This document shows positions 37,306 through 47,261 of a stretch of DNA of 64,000 nucleotides, piece by piece. Positions within the stretch are counted from its first letter, which is position 1, and each line of letters starts with the position of its first letter. The DNA comes from Enterococcus sp. 9E7_DIV0242 (GTDB lineage Bacteria > Bacillota > Bacilli > Lactobacillales > Enterococcaceae), in assembly GCF_002140975.2 (NCBI RefSeq), contig NZ_CP147247.1:744001-808000 (forward strand). Reading direction: 5' to 3'. The position numbers were made by a program, and so were the translations under genes. The notes beneath the pieces were generated by a model. The model was not told the origin of the DNA and did no database searches. It saw only the letters and a list, made by a program, of their open reading frames with translations.

Positions 37306-37336
37306 GTAGTACACGTCCTTTCACAGTCTACACTTT

Positions 37337-37365
37337 ATCATACAAAATCACACCAGAAAAAGCAA
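37337..37365 (-). promoter_or_regulatory. rpoE promoter
   Basis: On the minus strand: TTGCTT (37365-37360), 17-base spacer, TATGAT (37342-37337), about 30 bases before the start codon. Confidence 0.65.
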
Positions 37366-37380
37366 TTGATTCTTTTACAA

Positions 37381-37815
37381 TTATGCAGTAAATTCCAACT
37401 CTAAATGGTATTCTCCAACTCTTTCACTTTGAGAATAAAGATCGTAGTCAATAACGATCGATCCTGAAACAGGCTGGTCCTTCAGGCTAAATCTCAAGTT
37501 ATGTGTAAATGTAGTGATTTCAAAGAGTCCATAAGGTGTCCGATATGTAGTTTCCAGCCGCTCGCGATAGCCAAATTTTAAGCGCATCCGCAACTCTCCT
37601 GAGCGAATCAGTTGAATTTTCCCATCTGGTTCGACTTTGATAGTTACAGGTGTTTCCTGGCCTTCTTCCAGCACTTCTTTATAGCGGATATAAAGTGTAT
37701 CGCCAATCTTTACGATTTGACCAGTCAAGTCAAAGAAGAAATCTTTCGTTTCTCCCCCTTGCTTTACTTCTGTTTTCAATTGAATAGAAACATCTGTTCC
37801 TTGTGTTAAATCCAT
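37381..37815 (-). CDS. DUF1934 (YwiB-like) beta-barrel protein
   Basis: 144 residues of the DUF1934 family, small calycin-like beta-barrel proteins of unknown role in Firmicutes. The alternating beta pattern is clear (DTLYIRYKEVLEEGQ, MRLKFGYRERLETTYRTPYG, LRFSLKDQPVSGSIVIDYDL in order). It lies directly upstream of rpoE, a conserved neighbourhood (ywiB near argS/rpoE in Bacillus). AAGGAGG precedes the ATG. Function is not known. Confidence 0.85.
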   Translation of the reverse strand: MDLTQGTDVSIQLKTEVKQGGETKDFFFDLTGQIVKIGDTLYIRYKEVLEEGQETPVTIKVEPDGKIQLIRSGELRMRLKFGYRERLETTYRTPYGLFEITTFTHNLRFSLKDQPVSGSIVIDYDLYSQSERVGEYHLELEFTA

Positions 37816-38086
37816 GATAATAAACCTCCTTTTACCTATTGAAACCTGAACTGCTTGTATTCGGTTCCTTCTATATGACTATCCGCCGCTTTCATATGGC
37901 GACAGAGAGTTACTCATAGTGTTTGCGCAGCCTCACAAGGCAGCCTGAGCGTTGCAACTTCTTCAAATACCAGAGCCTCAGTTGCTACTCAATAAATGTT
38001 TAGCAATGAACACAATTTATTTACTGATATATTGTAGTGTACTTCTTATTGGATTTCAAGTTTTCCCTACCCAATTTTCTCAGTCT

Positions 38087-39034
38087 TCACATCGCAAGCA
38101 ATGCTTCGGCGGCAATTTGATCTGTGACTAAAATCGAACAGTAGTTGCCCATTAACAACGGATGGATACTTTCCGCTTTTTCTTTCCCACTGCCGATCAC
38201 CATGACTTTAGGAATACCCGTTAGGTCTTCCACCTTTATTCCAAGCATGCGTCTACTAATTGTATTGTTCACTGTTTGACCATTTTTGTCAAATAATGAT
38301 GCTACTGCATCACCTTTGATGCTGTCTTGCTTGATGTTCAACATATTCTGTTCATCAAAATAACCTAACTCGTTCCAAGTTGAGTGCTTTGTTGGATTTC
38401 CCACACCAATAATTGCCAAGTCAACCTTCATTGCATGATTCATTGCGGTTTGCAGCATCTCACTTTTGTTTAGGACATCCGCCAACTCTCCACTTTCTGC
38501 TAATGCCGGAAAATAGGCATACTGACAACGACAATTCAGCTTTTCAGATAAACGAAAAGCCAAATGATTCGTATCATAGTACAAATGTTCACTGGATACA
38601 CCGCCAACAAGCGGACACACATCAATCATTGGAAACGAATAAAAAGGCAGTGCATCGATCACATCTGCCAATGTAGTCCCCCAAGATAAGCCAATGGACA
38701 TATTCGGTTCTAAAATGCTTCCCAAATAATCAGCAGCTACTTCACTGACTTTTCTTTTTATTTTCAATTCAGGACTATAATCATTGTCAGGAACAATGAT
38801 CACTTCATCCAACTGATAGCGGTCAGCCAGCTCTAAGCTGAGCTTGACCGCGTATGCAGAGTCATCGTGAATCGATACCTTGACGATACCGTCCTCTTTT
38901 GCCTGTTGCAGCATTTTGGAAATCACCGGACGGGAAATGGACATTTTTCTGGCAATTTCTGCCTGTGTCAGTCCAGTATCATAATAAAGGGTCGCAACCT
39001 TCAATAATTTCCGACGATCTTCACTGATTCTCAT
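38087..39034 (-). CDS. SorC/DeoR-type sugar-binding transcriptional regulator
   Basis: 315 residues. The N-terminal HTH (LTQAEIARKMSISRPVISKM) is followed by the SorC sugar-binding domain of about 250 residues, with SIGLSWGTTLADVIDALP and CPLVGGV as landmarks. These proteins sense phosphorylated sugars. Its start lies one base after the E1 beta stop, with that gene's GAGGG serving as its ribosome site, so it is cotranscribed with the E1 genes and probably controls them. Confidence 0.88.
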   Translation of the reverse strand: MRISEDRRKLLKVATLYYDTGLTQAEIARKMSISRPVISKMLQQAKEDGIVKVSIHDDSAYAVKLSLELADRYQLDEVIIVPDNDYSPELKIKRKVSEVAADYLGSILEPNMSIGLSWGTTLADVIDALPFYSFPMIDVCPLVGGVSSEHLYYDTNHLAFRLSEKLNCRCQYAYFPALAESGELADVLNKSEMLQTAMNHAMKVDLAIIGVGNPTKHSTWNELGYFDEQNMLNIKQDSIKGDAVASLFDKNGQTVNNTISRRMLGIKVEDLTGIPKVMVIGSGKEKAESIHPLLMGNYCSILVTDQIAAEALLAM

Positions 39035-39035
39035 G

Positions 39036-40019
39036 TTATCCCTCTTTCATCATTTGTCTGACTGCCTGAACAATCGTTTCTACTTGCGGTGTCGCCATTT
39101 CTTCAAGGATTCGCTGAGCCGGCATTGGGACAAATTCACCTCCAAGTCGAACAATTGGGTGAAGCAACTGTCTGCTGATTTCGGATTCAGCAATCACCGC
39201 GGCAAGCTCTGCGCTGAATCCGCTATTCTTGACTGCTTCTGTCGCAACGATTACGCGCTTATTTTTTGCGACAGAAGACAAAATCGTCTCTTTATCCAAG
39301 GGGACTAAAGTCCGCGGATCAATGACCTCCAAGCTCATTCCTTCTTTTTCTAAAATCGTAGCGGCCTCCAACGCCTTCTCTACCATAATTCCCGTCGCAA
39401 CTATAGTTACATCTTGGCCTTCATGTTTAATAGCTGCTTTGCCGATCGGCAGAGTATACTTCGCTTCAGGTACGTCCATTTCTGTCTTATAAAGTAGTTT
39501 ATGTTCATAGAACATCACAGGATTCTCGTCTTCGATTGCGGCATGAAGCAAGCCCTTTGCATCATAGGCATTCGACGGTTGAATCACCTTTAATCCGGGA
39601 ATATGTGCCATCCAGTTTTCCAAACTTTGAGAATGCTGTGCTGCTGCACCGGTACCAGAGCCTCCGGCAGTGCGCATCACCATTGGAACACTGGCTTTCC
39701 CTCCATACATATAATGAATTTTCGCTGCTTGGTTAACTAGCTGGTCCATAGCAACCGTAATAAAATCAGAAAATTGCAGTTCCATAATCGGTCGCATTCC
39801 AGTCATTGCCGCTCCCACAGCTACACCAGCTATAGCACTCTCAGAGATTGGTGTTTCTCGAACTCGCTCTGCACCATATTTTTCTTGCAGCCCTTGAGTT
39901 GCACCAAAACCGCCACCATAAACACCAATGTCTTCCCCTAATAAAAATACCTTTGGGTCAGCTTGTAGCGCTTCATCTAGTGCTTCATTTACTGCTTCCA
40001 GATAGGTAATAGATCGCAT
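39036..40019 (-). CDS. 2-oxoacid/acetoin dehydrogenase E1 component, beta subunit
   Basis: 327 residues of the transketolase central plus C-terminal type. [20 protein letters not shown] is the thiamine-diphosphate pocket start; [20 protein letters not shown] and [10 protein letters not shown] follow. With the alpha subunit it would decarboxylate a 2-oxo acid or cleave acetoin. Best family match by motif is AcoB/PdhB; the substrate is not readable. The ATG at 40019 shares one base with the alpha stop (TGATG). No E2 or E3 gene is adjacent, unlike complete pdh or aco operons. Confidence 0.88.
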   Translation of the reverse strand: MRSITYLEAVNEALDEALQADPKVFLLGEDIGVYGGGFGATQGLQEKYGAERVRETPISESAIAGVAVGAAMTGMRPIMELQFSDFITVAMDQLVNQAAKIHYMYGGKASVPMVMRTAGGSGTGAAAQHSQSLENWMAHIPGLKVIQPSNAYDAKGLLHAAIEDENPVMFYEHKLLYKTEMDVPEAKYTLPIGKAAIKHEGQDVTIVATGIMVEKALEAATILEKEGMSLEVIDPRTLVPLDKETILSSVAKNKRVIVATEAVKNSGFSAELAAVIAESEISRQLLHPIVRLGGEFVPMPAQRILEEMATPQVETIVQAVRQMMKEG

Positions 40020-41026
40020 CAAGCCTGACCTCCTTCTTTATAGACATCCATCCAAAGTTCTTCTGGAGTAGGCTCAGGGTCAGTCAATACAGAACGAACC
40101 ATTTTATCCGTCTCATAACGAACAGTTGAAGCTATTTCTTCTAACTCAGCTTTTTCAGCTAAATTTTCTTTTACTATATAATGTTCCAATCGCAAGATAG
40201 GATCATGGTTTTCCATCCAATAGCGGCATTCCTCTTCCGAACGATAAACCAATTTGTCTGATTTTGAGTGGCCTTTATAACGATACGTGATTGCTTCGAT
40301 CAAGGTTGGGCCACCGCCTCTGCGAGCCTTCTCAACTGCTGCACCGACCGCTTGATTGACTTCAAATAAATCATTGCCATCAATCGTTACTCCCTCGATT
40401 CCATAGCTCTTACTACGCTCAGATAAACGATCGATATTGATCATTCGCTCAATAGCACTACTCATTCCATACTGATTATTTTCAATCAGATAAACGACCG
40501 GCAGCTGCCAGATAGAAGCCAAGTTCAGCGCTTCATGGAAGCTTCCTTCATTGGTCGCACCGTCTCCGGCGTAACAAAGAACCACCTGCTCTGTATGGTT
40601 CATCTTTGCACTAAGAGCTGCACCGGCAGCAATAGGAAAGTTGCCGCCAACAATACCGTTCGACCCAAGATTCCCTACATCAAGATCAGCAATATGCATG
40701 CTGCCGCCTTTCCCTTTGTTTGTCCCGGTTTTCTTTCCAAGCATTTCGGCGAACATCGCGCGACGATCCGTTCCCTTGGCAATCGCATGTCCATGATTGC
40801 GATGAGTAGATAACATCCAATCACTCTCTCTTAACATCCCTGCTCCACCGACCGCAGTTGCTTCCTGTCCGATACATAAATGCATCGTGCCATACATTTT
40901 TCCTTTATCAAATAGTTCTTGAATAGCTTCTTCAAAAACACGTATTTCCCACATCTCTTTATATGCTTTCAAAATATTCACAGGATAGACATCTGCATTT
41001 TTTGATTGACCCATTAGATATACCAT
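40019..41026 (-). CDS. 2-oxoacid/acetoin dehydrogenase E1 component, alpha subunit
   Basis: 335 residues. The thiamine-diphosphate motif runs from [18 protein letters not shown] to ENNQYGMSS (GDG...NN). [16 protein letters not shown] and [15 protein letters not shown], the phosphorylation-loop region, are typical of AcoA/PdhA. The start at 41026 is set by GAGGAG 7 bases upstream; the longer frame to 41089 lacks one. It is first in a three-gene operon E1 alpha, E1 beta, SorC regulator. Confidence 0.88.
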   Translation of the reverse strand: MVYLMGQSKNADVYPVNILKAYKEMWEIRVFEEAIQELFDKGKMYGTMHLCIGQEATAVGGAGMLRESDWMLSTHRNHGHAIAKGTDRRAMFAEMLGKKTGTNKGKGGSMHIADLDVGNLGSNGIVGGNFPIAAGAALSAKMNHTEQVVLCYAGDGATNEGSFHEALNLASIWQLPVVYLIENNQYGMSSAIERMINIDRLSERSKSYGIEGVTIDGNDLFEVNQAVGAAVEKARRGGGPTLIEAITYRYKGHSKSDKLVYRSEEECRYWMENHDPILRLEHYIVKENLAEKAELEEIASTVRYETDKMVRSVLTDPEPTPEELWMDVYKEGGQA

Positions 41027-41579
41027 AATTAATCTCCTCATATTCTCTGACATTAAGACACTGTGACACCTGTCAAGCGGATGCTTCAACGCCCATTTTA
41101 GACGTTGTGACTAAGCAGCAATTCTTAGAACCCTCTTCTCCAGTCAAACAACGCCATCACATGAATAGGCTTTGTCACAAACTTAATGTCCTTTGATGTT
41201 TAGATAACCGATTCATCGCTCTTTTTGCGGCTATTACTCATAAAAGCTTCTATTCTGATATCACCGCATTTAAATCATAACGGCTTCATTTTTTTCTGTG
41301 CTATATAAAGCTCGCCAAATAAATGCTTTTTAACGCTCTTAACACAGATAGCTCTATTGTTAAAGTAACAAAATACGTCAGTCGTTTTTACATTTGTTCT
41401 CCATAAAATCATTTGTAAACAGTCATGTAAACATTTTATAACATTACTCTTGTACTTGCAACCATAAAAAAGCATTTAATCCAATTCTATGGAAAAAATA
41501 AAACTTTCTTTAGACTTTCTAGTTTTCTTACGTAACTTTTGCTATAAATAGTTTATAATAGATTACGGGGGTGGAAGCA
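41027..41579. other. 553-base intergenic region upstream of the E1 operon
   Basis: No credible gene. It contains two direct copies of TGTAAACA (41414-41421 and 41426-41433), 12 bases apart, a possible regulator site, and TATAAT at 41554-41559 for the rightward gene. The distance from the TGTAAACA pair to the E1 alpha start is about 390 bases. Confidence 0.4.
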
Positions 41580-41939
41580 ATGTTGTTTCATGATGAGGAA
41601 GCAATGCTTTTTTGTATGCATTGTCAAAAAGAGACACTTCACGACATTCAGTATATGAATGAAGTCATTTCAAGTATCGAGTGTGAAGAATGTCATAGTC
41701 AAATGAGCATCGATGTTGATGCGATGAAAGAATTTTATCATTACTTGTATGAACGTCTGATTTCCAAACCTGGACGTTTATCCGAAGAAGCACGAAAAGA
41801 TTTCAGTAAATTCCTTTCTTCAATGCCCATGAGACTCATCAGTAAACCAGTCCGGTTTACCAATGAGTATTCGCAAATGAATAAGGAAGTCAAAGATTAT
41901 GTGTCTAAAGGCAAACAGGATGATGAACCAGATGAATGA
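41580..41939 (+). CDS. Small zinc-ribbon protein, function unknown
   Basis: 119 residues. Two CxxC pairs, CMHC and CEEC, about 25 residues apart in the N-terminal third predict a zinc ribbon. The rest is helical and charged, with two copies of a LISKP segment, and ends in DDEPDE. I do not recognise a named family. GGGGGTGG lies 6 bases before the ATG at 41580; the in-frame GTG at 41571 falls within that site. It overlaps lipL by 8 bases and leads a lipL-dNTPase operon. Confidence 0.75.
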   Translation: MLFHDEEAMLFCMHCQKETLHDIQYMNEVISSIECEECHSQMSIDVDAMKEFYHYLYERLISKPGRLSEEARKDFSKFLSSMPMRLISKPVRFTNEYSQMNKEVKDYVSKGKQDDEPDE

Positions 41940-42789
41940 ATTGGCTCAGTTTTATTCTGAAAAAAATGTCCTATTATTGAATCAGGAACTTCTGACAGCA
42001 GAGGACAAATTAGCACCTTTTGCTTTAACAGATGCATTGGTTGCTTTTTCAGAGCAGCACCAGCAACCGATTTTGCATTTCTGGCAACTAGATCAGACTA
42101 TGATATTAGGGATGAAGGATACCCGTGTCCCTTTTCTTTCTGATGGGCTATCTTCTCTGAGAAACAATGGCTATGATGCGGTTGTCCGTAACTCAGGAGG
42201 TTTAGGAGTCATCGCTGACAAAGGGACCTTGAATGCTTCACTGATTCTTCCACAGCCTTCCGATCATAAATTTACGATCGATGAAGGCTATATTTTTATG
42301 TGGCAATGGATTCGATTAGCTTTCGAACAAAGTGGAAAAGACATTGAGGCCTACGAGATCAGTACCTCCTATTGTCCAGGCACCTTTGATTTAAGTATCG
42401 GAGGGAAAAAATTTGCTGGAATTGCTCAACGTAGAGTAAAAAACGGATTGGCTATTATGGCGTACCTTAGTATTGAAGGTGAGCAGCAGCTCCGCGGAGA
42501 AACCGTTCAGGAATTTTATCGTTCAGGATTGAAAAACGAGTTCGGGACAAACGGCTATCCGGCTGTTGACCCTACTGTCATGAAAAATCTAGCAAGCTTG
42601 TTAGAGATACCTTTGACTATAAAAACAGCAAAAGAAAGATTATTGACAGCTTTTCAAGCCGCTGCCAATCTGACCATAGAAAAGCGAGGACTTTCTGACT
42701 GGATGGTTCTTCCTACATTCAAACAGGATTACCTCAAACAATTAGAAAAAATGCGCCAGCGAAATCAGCAGCTTAAGGAGGATCACTAA
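41932..42789 (+). CDS. lipL: Octanoyl-[GcvH]:protein N-octanoyltransferase-like (LipL) enzyme
   Basis: 285-residue biotin/lipoate ligase-fold protein. RNSGGLGVIADKGTLNASLI is the lipoyl-binding loop with the conserved RxSGG. SYCPGTFDLSIGGKKFAGIA contains a Cys at the position of the LipL catalytic cysteine, and the family-specific lysine follows. In B. subtilis LipL moves octanoyl or lipoyl groups from GcvH to E2 subunits. The ATG at 41932 overlaps the previous stop, suggesting coupling; earlier in-frame ATGs at 41899-41923 are alternatives. Its stop overlaps the next ATG (TAATG). Confidence 0.85.
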   Translation: MNELAQFYSEKNVLLLNQELLTAEDKLAPFALTDALVAFSEQHQQPILHFWQLDQTMILGMKDTRVPFLSDGLSSLRNNGYDAVVRNSGGLGVIADKGTLNASLILPQPSDHKFTIDEGYIFMWQWIRLAFEQSGKDIEAYEISTSYCPGTFDLSIGGKKFAGIAQRRVKNGLAIMAYLSIEGEQQLRGETVQEFYRSGLKNEFGTNGYPAVDPTVMKNLASLLEIPLTIKTAKERLLTAFQAAANLTIEKRGLSDWMVLPTFKQDYLKQLEKMRQRNQQLKEDH

Positions 42790-44162
42790 TGACATATTCT
42801 TATAAAAATCAGTATTTACCGATTGAAAAAGTCTTTCGCGATCCAGTCCACAACTATATCCATGTGCAGCATCAAGTGATTTTGGACCTAATTGACTCCG
42901 CAGAGTTTCAACGCTTACGTAGAATCAAGCAGTTGGGAACCTCTTCTCTGACCTTTCATGGGGCAGAGCATAGTCGATTTGCTCACTCTCTTGGCGTGTA
43001 TGAAATAACCAGAAGAATTTGTGATATTTTTCAACGAAATTATTCTTCTGAACAGCTAGGAGAAGATGGCTGGAATGATGAGGAACGGCTTGTTGCATTA
43101 TGTGCAGCCTTACTGCATGATGTCGGACATGGACCATACTCTCATACCTTCGAACACATTTTCCAGACAGATCACGAAAAATTCACAGTAGCAATTATTA
43201 CTTCACCGGAGACTGAGGTCTTTCAGATTTTGAATCGCGTTTCAGCGGATTTTCCTGAAAAAGTTGCCAGTGTGATCACGAAAGAGTACCCAAATCCTCA
43301 GGTTGTTCAAATGATTTCAAGTCAGATTGATGCGGATCGCATGGACTACCTTTTACGGGATGCTTATTTTACCGGTACAGAGTACGGAACGTTTGATTTA
43401 ACCCGGATTTTGAGAGTGATTCGCCCGTATAAAGGCGGGATTGCTTTTACTATGAATGGAATGCATGCAGTTGAGGACTATATTGTTAGTCGTTATCAGA
43501 TGTATGTCCAGGTCTATTTCCATCCCGTTTCCAGAGGAATGGAAGTGATTCTTGACCATTTGCTCCATCGAGCAAAAGAGCTTTATGAAGAACAACCAGA
43601 GGATTATCTGCTTCATTCCAGACTATTGGTCCCTTTTTTTAAAGGAAGCTATACACTTCAAGAATACTTAAGATTGGACGATGGTGTTTTAAGTACGTAT
43701 TTCACTCAATGGAGTGAGCTTGGAGATTCTGTTCTGACAGATTTAACGAAGCGATTTTTGATGCGTAAACCATTAAAGTCAGCCAAATTTTCAAAAGAGA
43801 GTGATAAGAAAATCATTGAACATTTGACAACGCTCATTGAAAAAGTTGGCTTCAATCCAAAATATTATACCGCGATCAATTCAAGCTATGATCTTCCCTA
43901 TGACTTTTATCGTCCGGAAAAGAACAGTCACCGAACACAGATAGAAATCATCCAGAAGGACGGCACCTTAGTAGAGTTGTCTAAAGTCAGTCAGCTCGTT
44001 GCTGCTCTGGCGGGACAAGGACAGGGAGATCAACGGTTCTACTTCCCGAAAGAAATGCTGCAGCCGACAAAGGAACAGCATTTGGATCTATTCGAAGAGA
44101 CCTATAGAGAATTTCAGTCGTTCATCCGTAACGGCGCAATCATCGAACAGACAGACAATTAA
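42789..44162 (+). CDS. HD-domain dNTP triphosphohydrolase (EF1143/YwfO family)
   Basis: 457 residues with the HD superfamily metal site: RFAHSLGVYE, LLHDVGHGPYSHTFEH (His-Asp and neighbours) and SSQIDADRMDYLLRD. From memory the sequence is very close to E. faecalis EF1143, a tetrameric dNTPase of the SAMHD1/dGTPase type that is allosterically activated by a nucleotide. It would control the dNTP pool. AAGGAGG lies just before the ATG, which overlaps the lipL stop. The same lipL-ywfO pairing is seen in Bacillus. Confidence 0.92.
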   Translation: MTYSYKNQYLPIEKVFRDPVHNYIHVQHQVILDLIDSAEFQRLRRIKQLGTSSLTFHGAEHSRFAHSLGVYEITRRICDIFQRNYSSEQLGEDGWNDEERLVALCAALLHDVGHGPYSHTFEHIFQTDHEKFTVAIITSPETEVFQILNRVSADFPEKVASVITKEYPNPQVVQMISSQIDADRMDYLLRDAYFTGTEYGTFDLTRILRVIRPYKGGIAFTMNGMHAVEDYIVSRYQMYVQVYFHPVSRGMEVILDHLLHRAKELYEEQPEDYLLHSRLLVPFFKGSYTLQEYLRLDDGVLSTYFTQWSELGDSVLTDLTKRFLMRKPLKSAKFSKESDKKIIEHLTTLIEKVGFNPKYYTAINSSYDLPYDFYRPEKNSHRTQIEIIQKDGTLVELSKVSQLVAALAGQGQGDQRFYFPKEMLQPTKEQHLDLFEETYREFQSFIRNGAIIEQTDN

Positions 44163-44184
44163 GCACAGGAGGCAATTGAACATT

Positions 44185-45000
44185 ATGGCAATTAAACTAG
44201 TAGCAATCGACATTGACGGCACACTGCTGGATTCCAACCGAAACCTGACTGGCGGCGTAAAAGAAGCGGTCAGAAAAGCAAACGAACAAGGTGTCTACAT
44301 CGTATTATGTACAGGCCGCCCGTTACCGGGGGTAGAACCGATTCTTAAGGAACTGGATCTTTATAAAGAAAATGATTATGTCATCACCTATAACGGTTCA
44401 TTGGTTCAAGCAACAAAATCTAAGGAGGTTATTTCTCAATACACGCTTCCTTATGAAGACTTTTTAGATATTGAATTGATGTCTCGAAAAGTTGGCAGTC
44501 ATTTACACATGAGTGATGAGCACTCAATTTATACCTTCAACAGAGATATTGGAAAATACACTGTTCATGAAGCTTATCTAGTAGATATGCCGCTAAGATA
44601 TCGCACAGTAGAAGAAATCACGCCAGATATCAATGTCATCAAAATGATGATGATCGATGAGCCTGAGATCCTAGATGTTGCTATCAGTAAAATCCCGGAT
44701 AGCTTCAAAGAAAAATATACGACTGTTAAAAGTACAGAATTCTATTATGAAATTCTAAACAAAGAAGCAAGCAAAGGAGCCGCTCTTCAGAAGCTGGCTG
44801 CCCATCTGAATATTCCGATTGAAGAAACAATGGCAATCGGCGACAATGAAAACGACCTGTCTATGATTGAAGTAGCCGGTGTAGGAGCTGCAATGGGCAA
44901 TGCAACAGAATCAATCAAGGACGCAGCAGATATCTTATTAGGAACTAATGATAAAGATGGTGTCGCAGAAGCGTTGAATAATTATGTATTGAACGATTAA
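44185..45000 (+). CDS. Cof-type HAD sugar phosphatase (YidA-like)
   Basis: 271-residue HAD-superfamily phosphatase with a C2 cap. Motif I is VAIDIDGTLLDSNR, motif II TGRP, motif III the Lys in NKEASKGAAL, and motif IV GDNENDLSMIE. Such enzymes remove phosphate from small sugar phosphates. The start at 44185 follows AGGAGG; the frame is open far into the preceding gene but unrelated there. It is the last gene of the zinc-ribbon/lipL/dNTPase cluster and is closed by a terminator. Confidence 0.9.
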   Translation: MAIKLVAIDIDGTLLDSNRNLTGGVKEAVRKANEQGVYIVLCTGRPLPGVEPILKELDLYKENDYVITYNGSLVQATKSKEVISQYTLPYEDFLDIELMSRKVGSHLHMSDEHSIYTFNRDIGKYTVHEAYLVDMPLRYRTVEEITPDINVIKMMMIDEPEILDVAISKIPDSFKEKYTTVKSTEFYYEILNKEASKGAALQKLAAHLNIPIEETMAIGDNENDLSMIEVAGVGAAMGNATESIKDAADILLGTNDKDGVAEALNNYVLND

Positions 45001-45006
45001 TAGAAA

Positions 45007-45049
45007 AGAAGGTCACGAAGTAAGAGGCATTTCGTGACCTTCTTTTTTT
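45007..45049 (+). terminator. Terminator after the HAD phosphatase
   Basis: Perfect 13-bp stem AGAAGGTCACGAA/TTCGTGACCTTCT (45007-45019 with 45031-45043), then seven T. Confidence 0.9.
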
Positions 45050-45060
45050 ATAGCAAAACC

Positions 45061-47148
45061 TCAATCTTCACTATGCAAAAGCTCCGATTGTTTGCATATA
45101 TACGCATAAATCTTCTGAGGATCACTCGTAGAATCCAGCAATTCATAGAAATGCTGATCATCTAATAAATTCACCAGTTCAGCCATCGCGTTCAAATGAC
45201 GATTGTTTCTTGGCGCAGACAAGCAAAATATATATTTGACCGGATCGTTTTCTTTACTGCCAAAAATGATGGGATAATCCAATACTGTGATACTGATACC
45301 TAAATCCAATGCTCCTTCTTCCGGACGGGCGTGCGGTAGTGCTACATGCTTGGCAATAACCATGTATGGTCCCTCATCTTTTGCAGTTTGGATCATTGTC
45401 TCTATATAGTCACGACTGATTTTTCGATTTTTCAACAACGGAGCAGCCGAAAGTCGGATAGCCTCCTCCCAGTTTCCTGCCTTTACATTGGTCTGGATCA
45501 TGTCCGGAGCTGTAATCTGATCTAAGCGTGGACCCTCATCAGGCACCTCTACTGAGGGCTCTTCCCCTTGAATCAAGTAATCGGCCAGCTCCTTTTCAAG
45601 CCCATCCCTATTCTCAATCTGGCCATATTTATCAATGATCGTCAACAACTTGTCCACTCGAGGTATTTTAAAATTGAAATTACCAATATGGGTATAGACA
45701 TCACTGATTAATCGATATTTTTCTGTTGTGCTCATAATTGGGCTTACGACATACACCAACTTTTTTGTATAAAACAGACGCACATTCGGAACAGTGGAGA
45801 AAATCAAATCATATGAATCATCCAGAGTTTCTACTTTATTCGTCTCAACAGGTCCAATAAATGACAGCTCCGGAAACAGAGCTTTCAATTCAGTATAAAG
45901 AATGGATGAGCTACCAATACCATTGGGACAAACGATCAATGCGACCTTTTTAGAATACTGGCGGTCTTCTGCGCTTGAACAGAGAGAGGCAAAATGCATG
46001 GTCAAAAAAGCAACTTCATCTTCCGGAACAGGTTCTTCAAATAGAGAGGCAATCGGCTTCAACGCTTCCTCCACAATCCCATATAATTCGTTGTACTCTT
46101 CCTTGATTTTCACATTTAAAGGATTAATAATCGGCAGCTTGAACAGCAATCGATAATAGGCTGGCCGAAAATGAGCATACAGTTGACGTACTACCTTTTC
46201 TTCATCCGAAAAACGAATACCCGATAACGCTTCAAAACGGATACTGATTCGTTTAACCAAATCCATGATCGTTTCATAATCCTTTGTCATTTTATCCGGT
46301 TTTCCAATCGAAAGACCTAAGATCCACGAGCAAACATATAGAATAGCTTCTTGATTGGAAATGCCATAGCTTTTTAGCAGTTCATCGGAAAATTGGTATT
46401 CCTTCATAGGAATCATCGCAGCTGCTTTGTATTGCTTCTCAGTAACTAGCTCCTCAGAAGAAATACGCTGTTTCAAGAAAATGAACGTATAAATGAATTC
46501 CGTCAGACGGTTTTCTACAAATGTGATCGAGTACTTCTCCAGCTTTTCTTCTACCAACTGTTTCGTTTCCTTGAAATCTGCTAGATCATTTTTTTCAATA
46601 AATAGATCATAAATGAAGGTAGACTGATGTTCCGTGAAATCCCAAAGAATCATCTTCATTAGGTAATAACGGATACTTGCTTCACTGCCGACAAGATGGT
46701 ACCCCATTTTCCTTGAATACTCGACTGAAATAGCTTGTTGGGCCAACTCCATATTCAACTTTTTTAAGTCATTGATGATCGTCGTTTTCCCGACACCGAA
46801 AGCATCAACGAAATGGTTCACAGAAAAATAGTCCTCATAAAAATAGAATAAGAGCAAAAATAAGTATTTGATTCGTTCTTCACTGTTCATCCAATAATCT
46901 TTGGCAGGAAGCCGTTTTTCAAGATGTGTAAAAAAATGTTCTCTGTTTTTCTCGGACACGACAATTCGATTATTCTCGATTTTGAGCGGCATCTCGCCAT
47001 TTTCACTTAGCCATTCATTGATCTTGTCTAAGGAATACTCCAATTGCCTTCTGGTAAGCTTCGTCTGAGTTTCCAATTCTTCCACATTATGTATCGATCG
47101 TTCAAGCAAATAGTTTACTACCCTTCTCCCCCGTTCGTCACTAATCAT
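45061..47148 (-). CDS. PRD-domain transcriptional regulator with EIIB- and EIIA-like domains (MtlR/BglG type)
   Basis: 695 residues: N-terminal HTH domains (about 1-150), PRD1 and PRD2 with conserved His (about 190-400), a Gat-type EIIB-like domain with VCPNGIGSSS (about 410-490), and a Mtl/Fru-type EIIA domain with KHVALPHARPEEG (about 550-690). The EIIA domain strongly resembles the separate EIIA at 51382-51849. Phosphorylation by the PTS would control it. It is last in the ascorbate-type PTS cluster, 113 bases after the aldolase gene. AAAGGAGG precedes the ATG. Confidence 0.92.
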   Translation of the reverse strand: MISDERGRRVVNYLLERSIHNVEELETQTKLTRRQLEYSLDKINEWLSENGEMPLKIENNRIVVSEKNREHFFTHLEKRLPAKDYWMNSEERIKYLFLLLFYFYEDYFSVNHFVDAFGVGKTTIINDLKKLNMELAQQAISVEYSRKMGYHLVGSEASIRYYLMKMILWDFTEHQSTFIYDLFIEKNDLADFKETKQLVEEKLEKYSITFVENRLTEFIYTFIFLKQRISSEELVTEKQYKAAAMIPMKEYQFSDELLKSYGISNQEAILYVCSWILGLSIGKPDKMTKDYETIMDLVKRISIRFEALSGIRFSDEEKVVRQLYAHFRPAYYRLLFKLPIINPLNVKIKEEYNELYGIVEEALKPIASLFEEPVPEDEVAFLTMHFASLCSSAEDRQYSKKVALIVCPNGIGSSSILYTELKALFPELSFIGPVETNKVETLDDSYDLIFSTVPNVRLFYTKKLVYVVSPIMSTTEKYRLISDVYTHIGNFNFKIPRVDKLLTIIDKYGQIENRDGLEKELADYLIQGEEPSVEVPDEGPRLDQITAPDMIQTNVKAGNWEEAIRLSAAPLLKNRKISRDYIETMIQTAKDEGPYMVIAKHVALPHARPEEGALDLGISITVLDYPIIFGSKENDPVKYIFCLSAPRNNRHLNAMAELVNLLDDQHFYELLDSTSDPQKIYAYICKQSELLHSED

Positions 47149-47261
47149 TGGTGCACCTCCTTTGCTTTTTTCATTATAATCAGGGTCTACCTGAAAAGCT
47201 AGTCTTGATTTTGACTACTGGAAAAGAATGACCTCTCCCAGCAGCCCAATCGTATTTTCAT

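Noticed and set aside
41275..41475. 66-residue leftward frame in the gap upstream of the E1 operon
   Set aside because: Poor ribosome site, unusual composition and no family; treated as non-coding.
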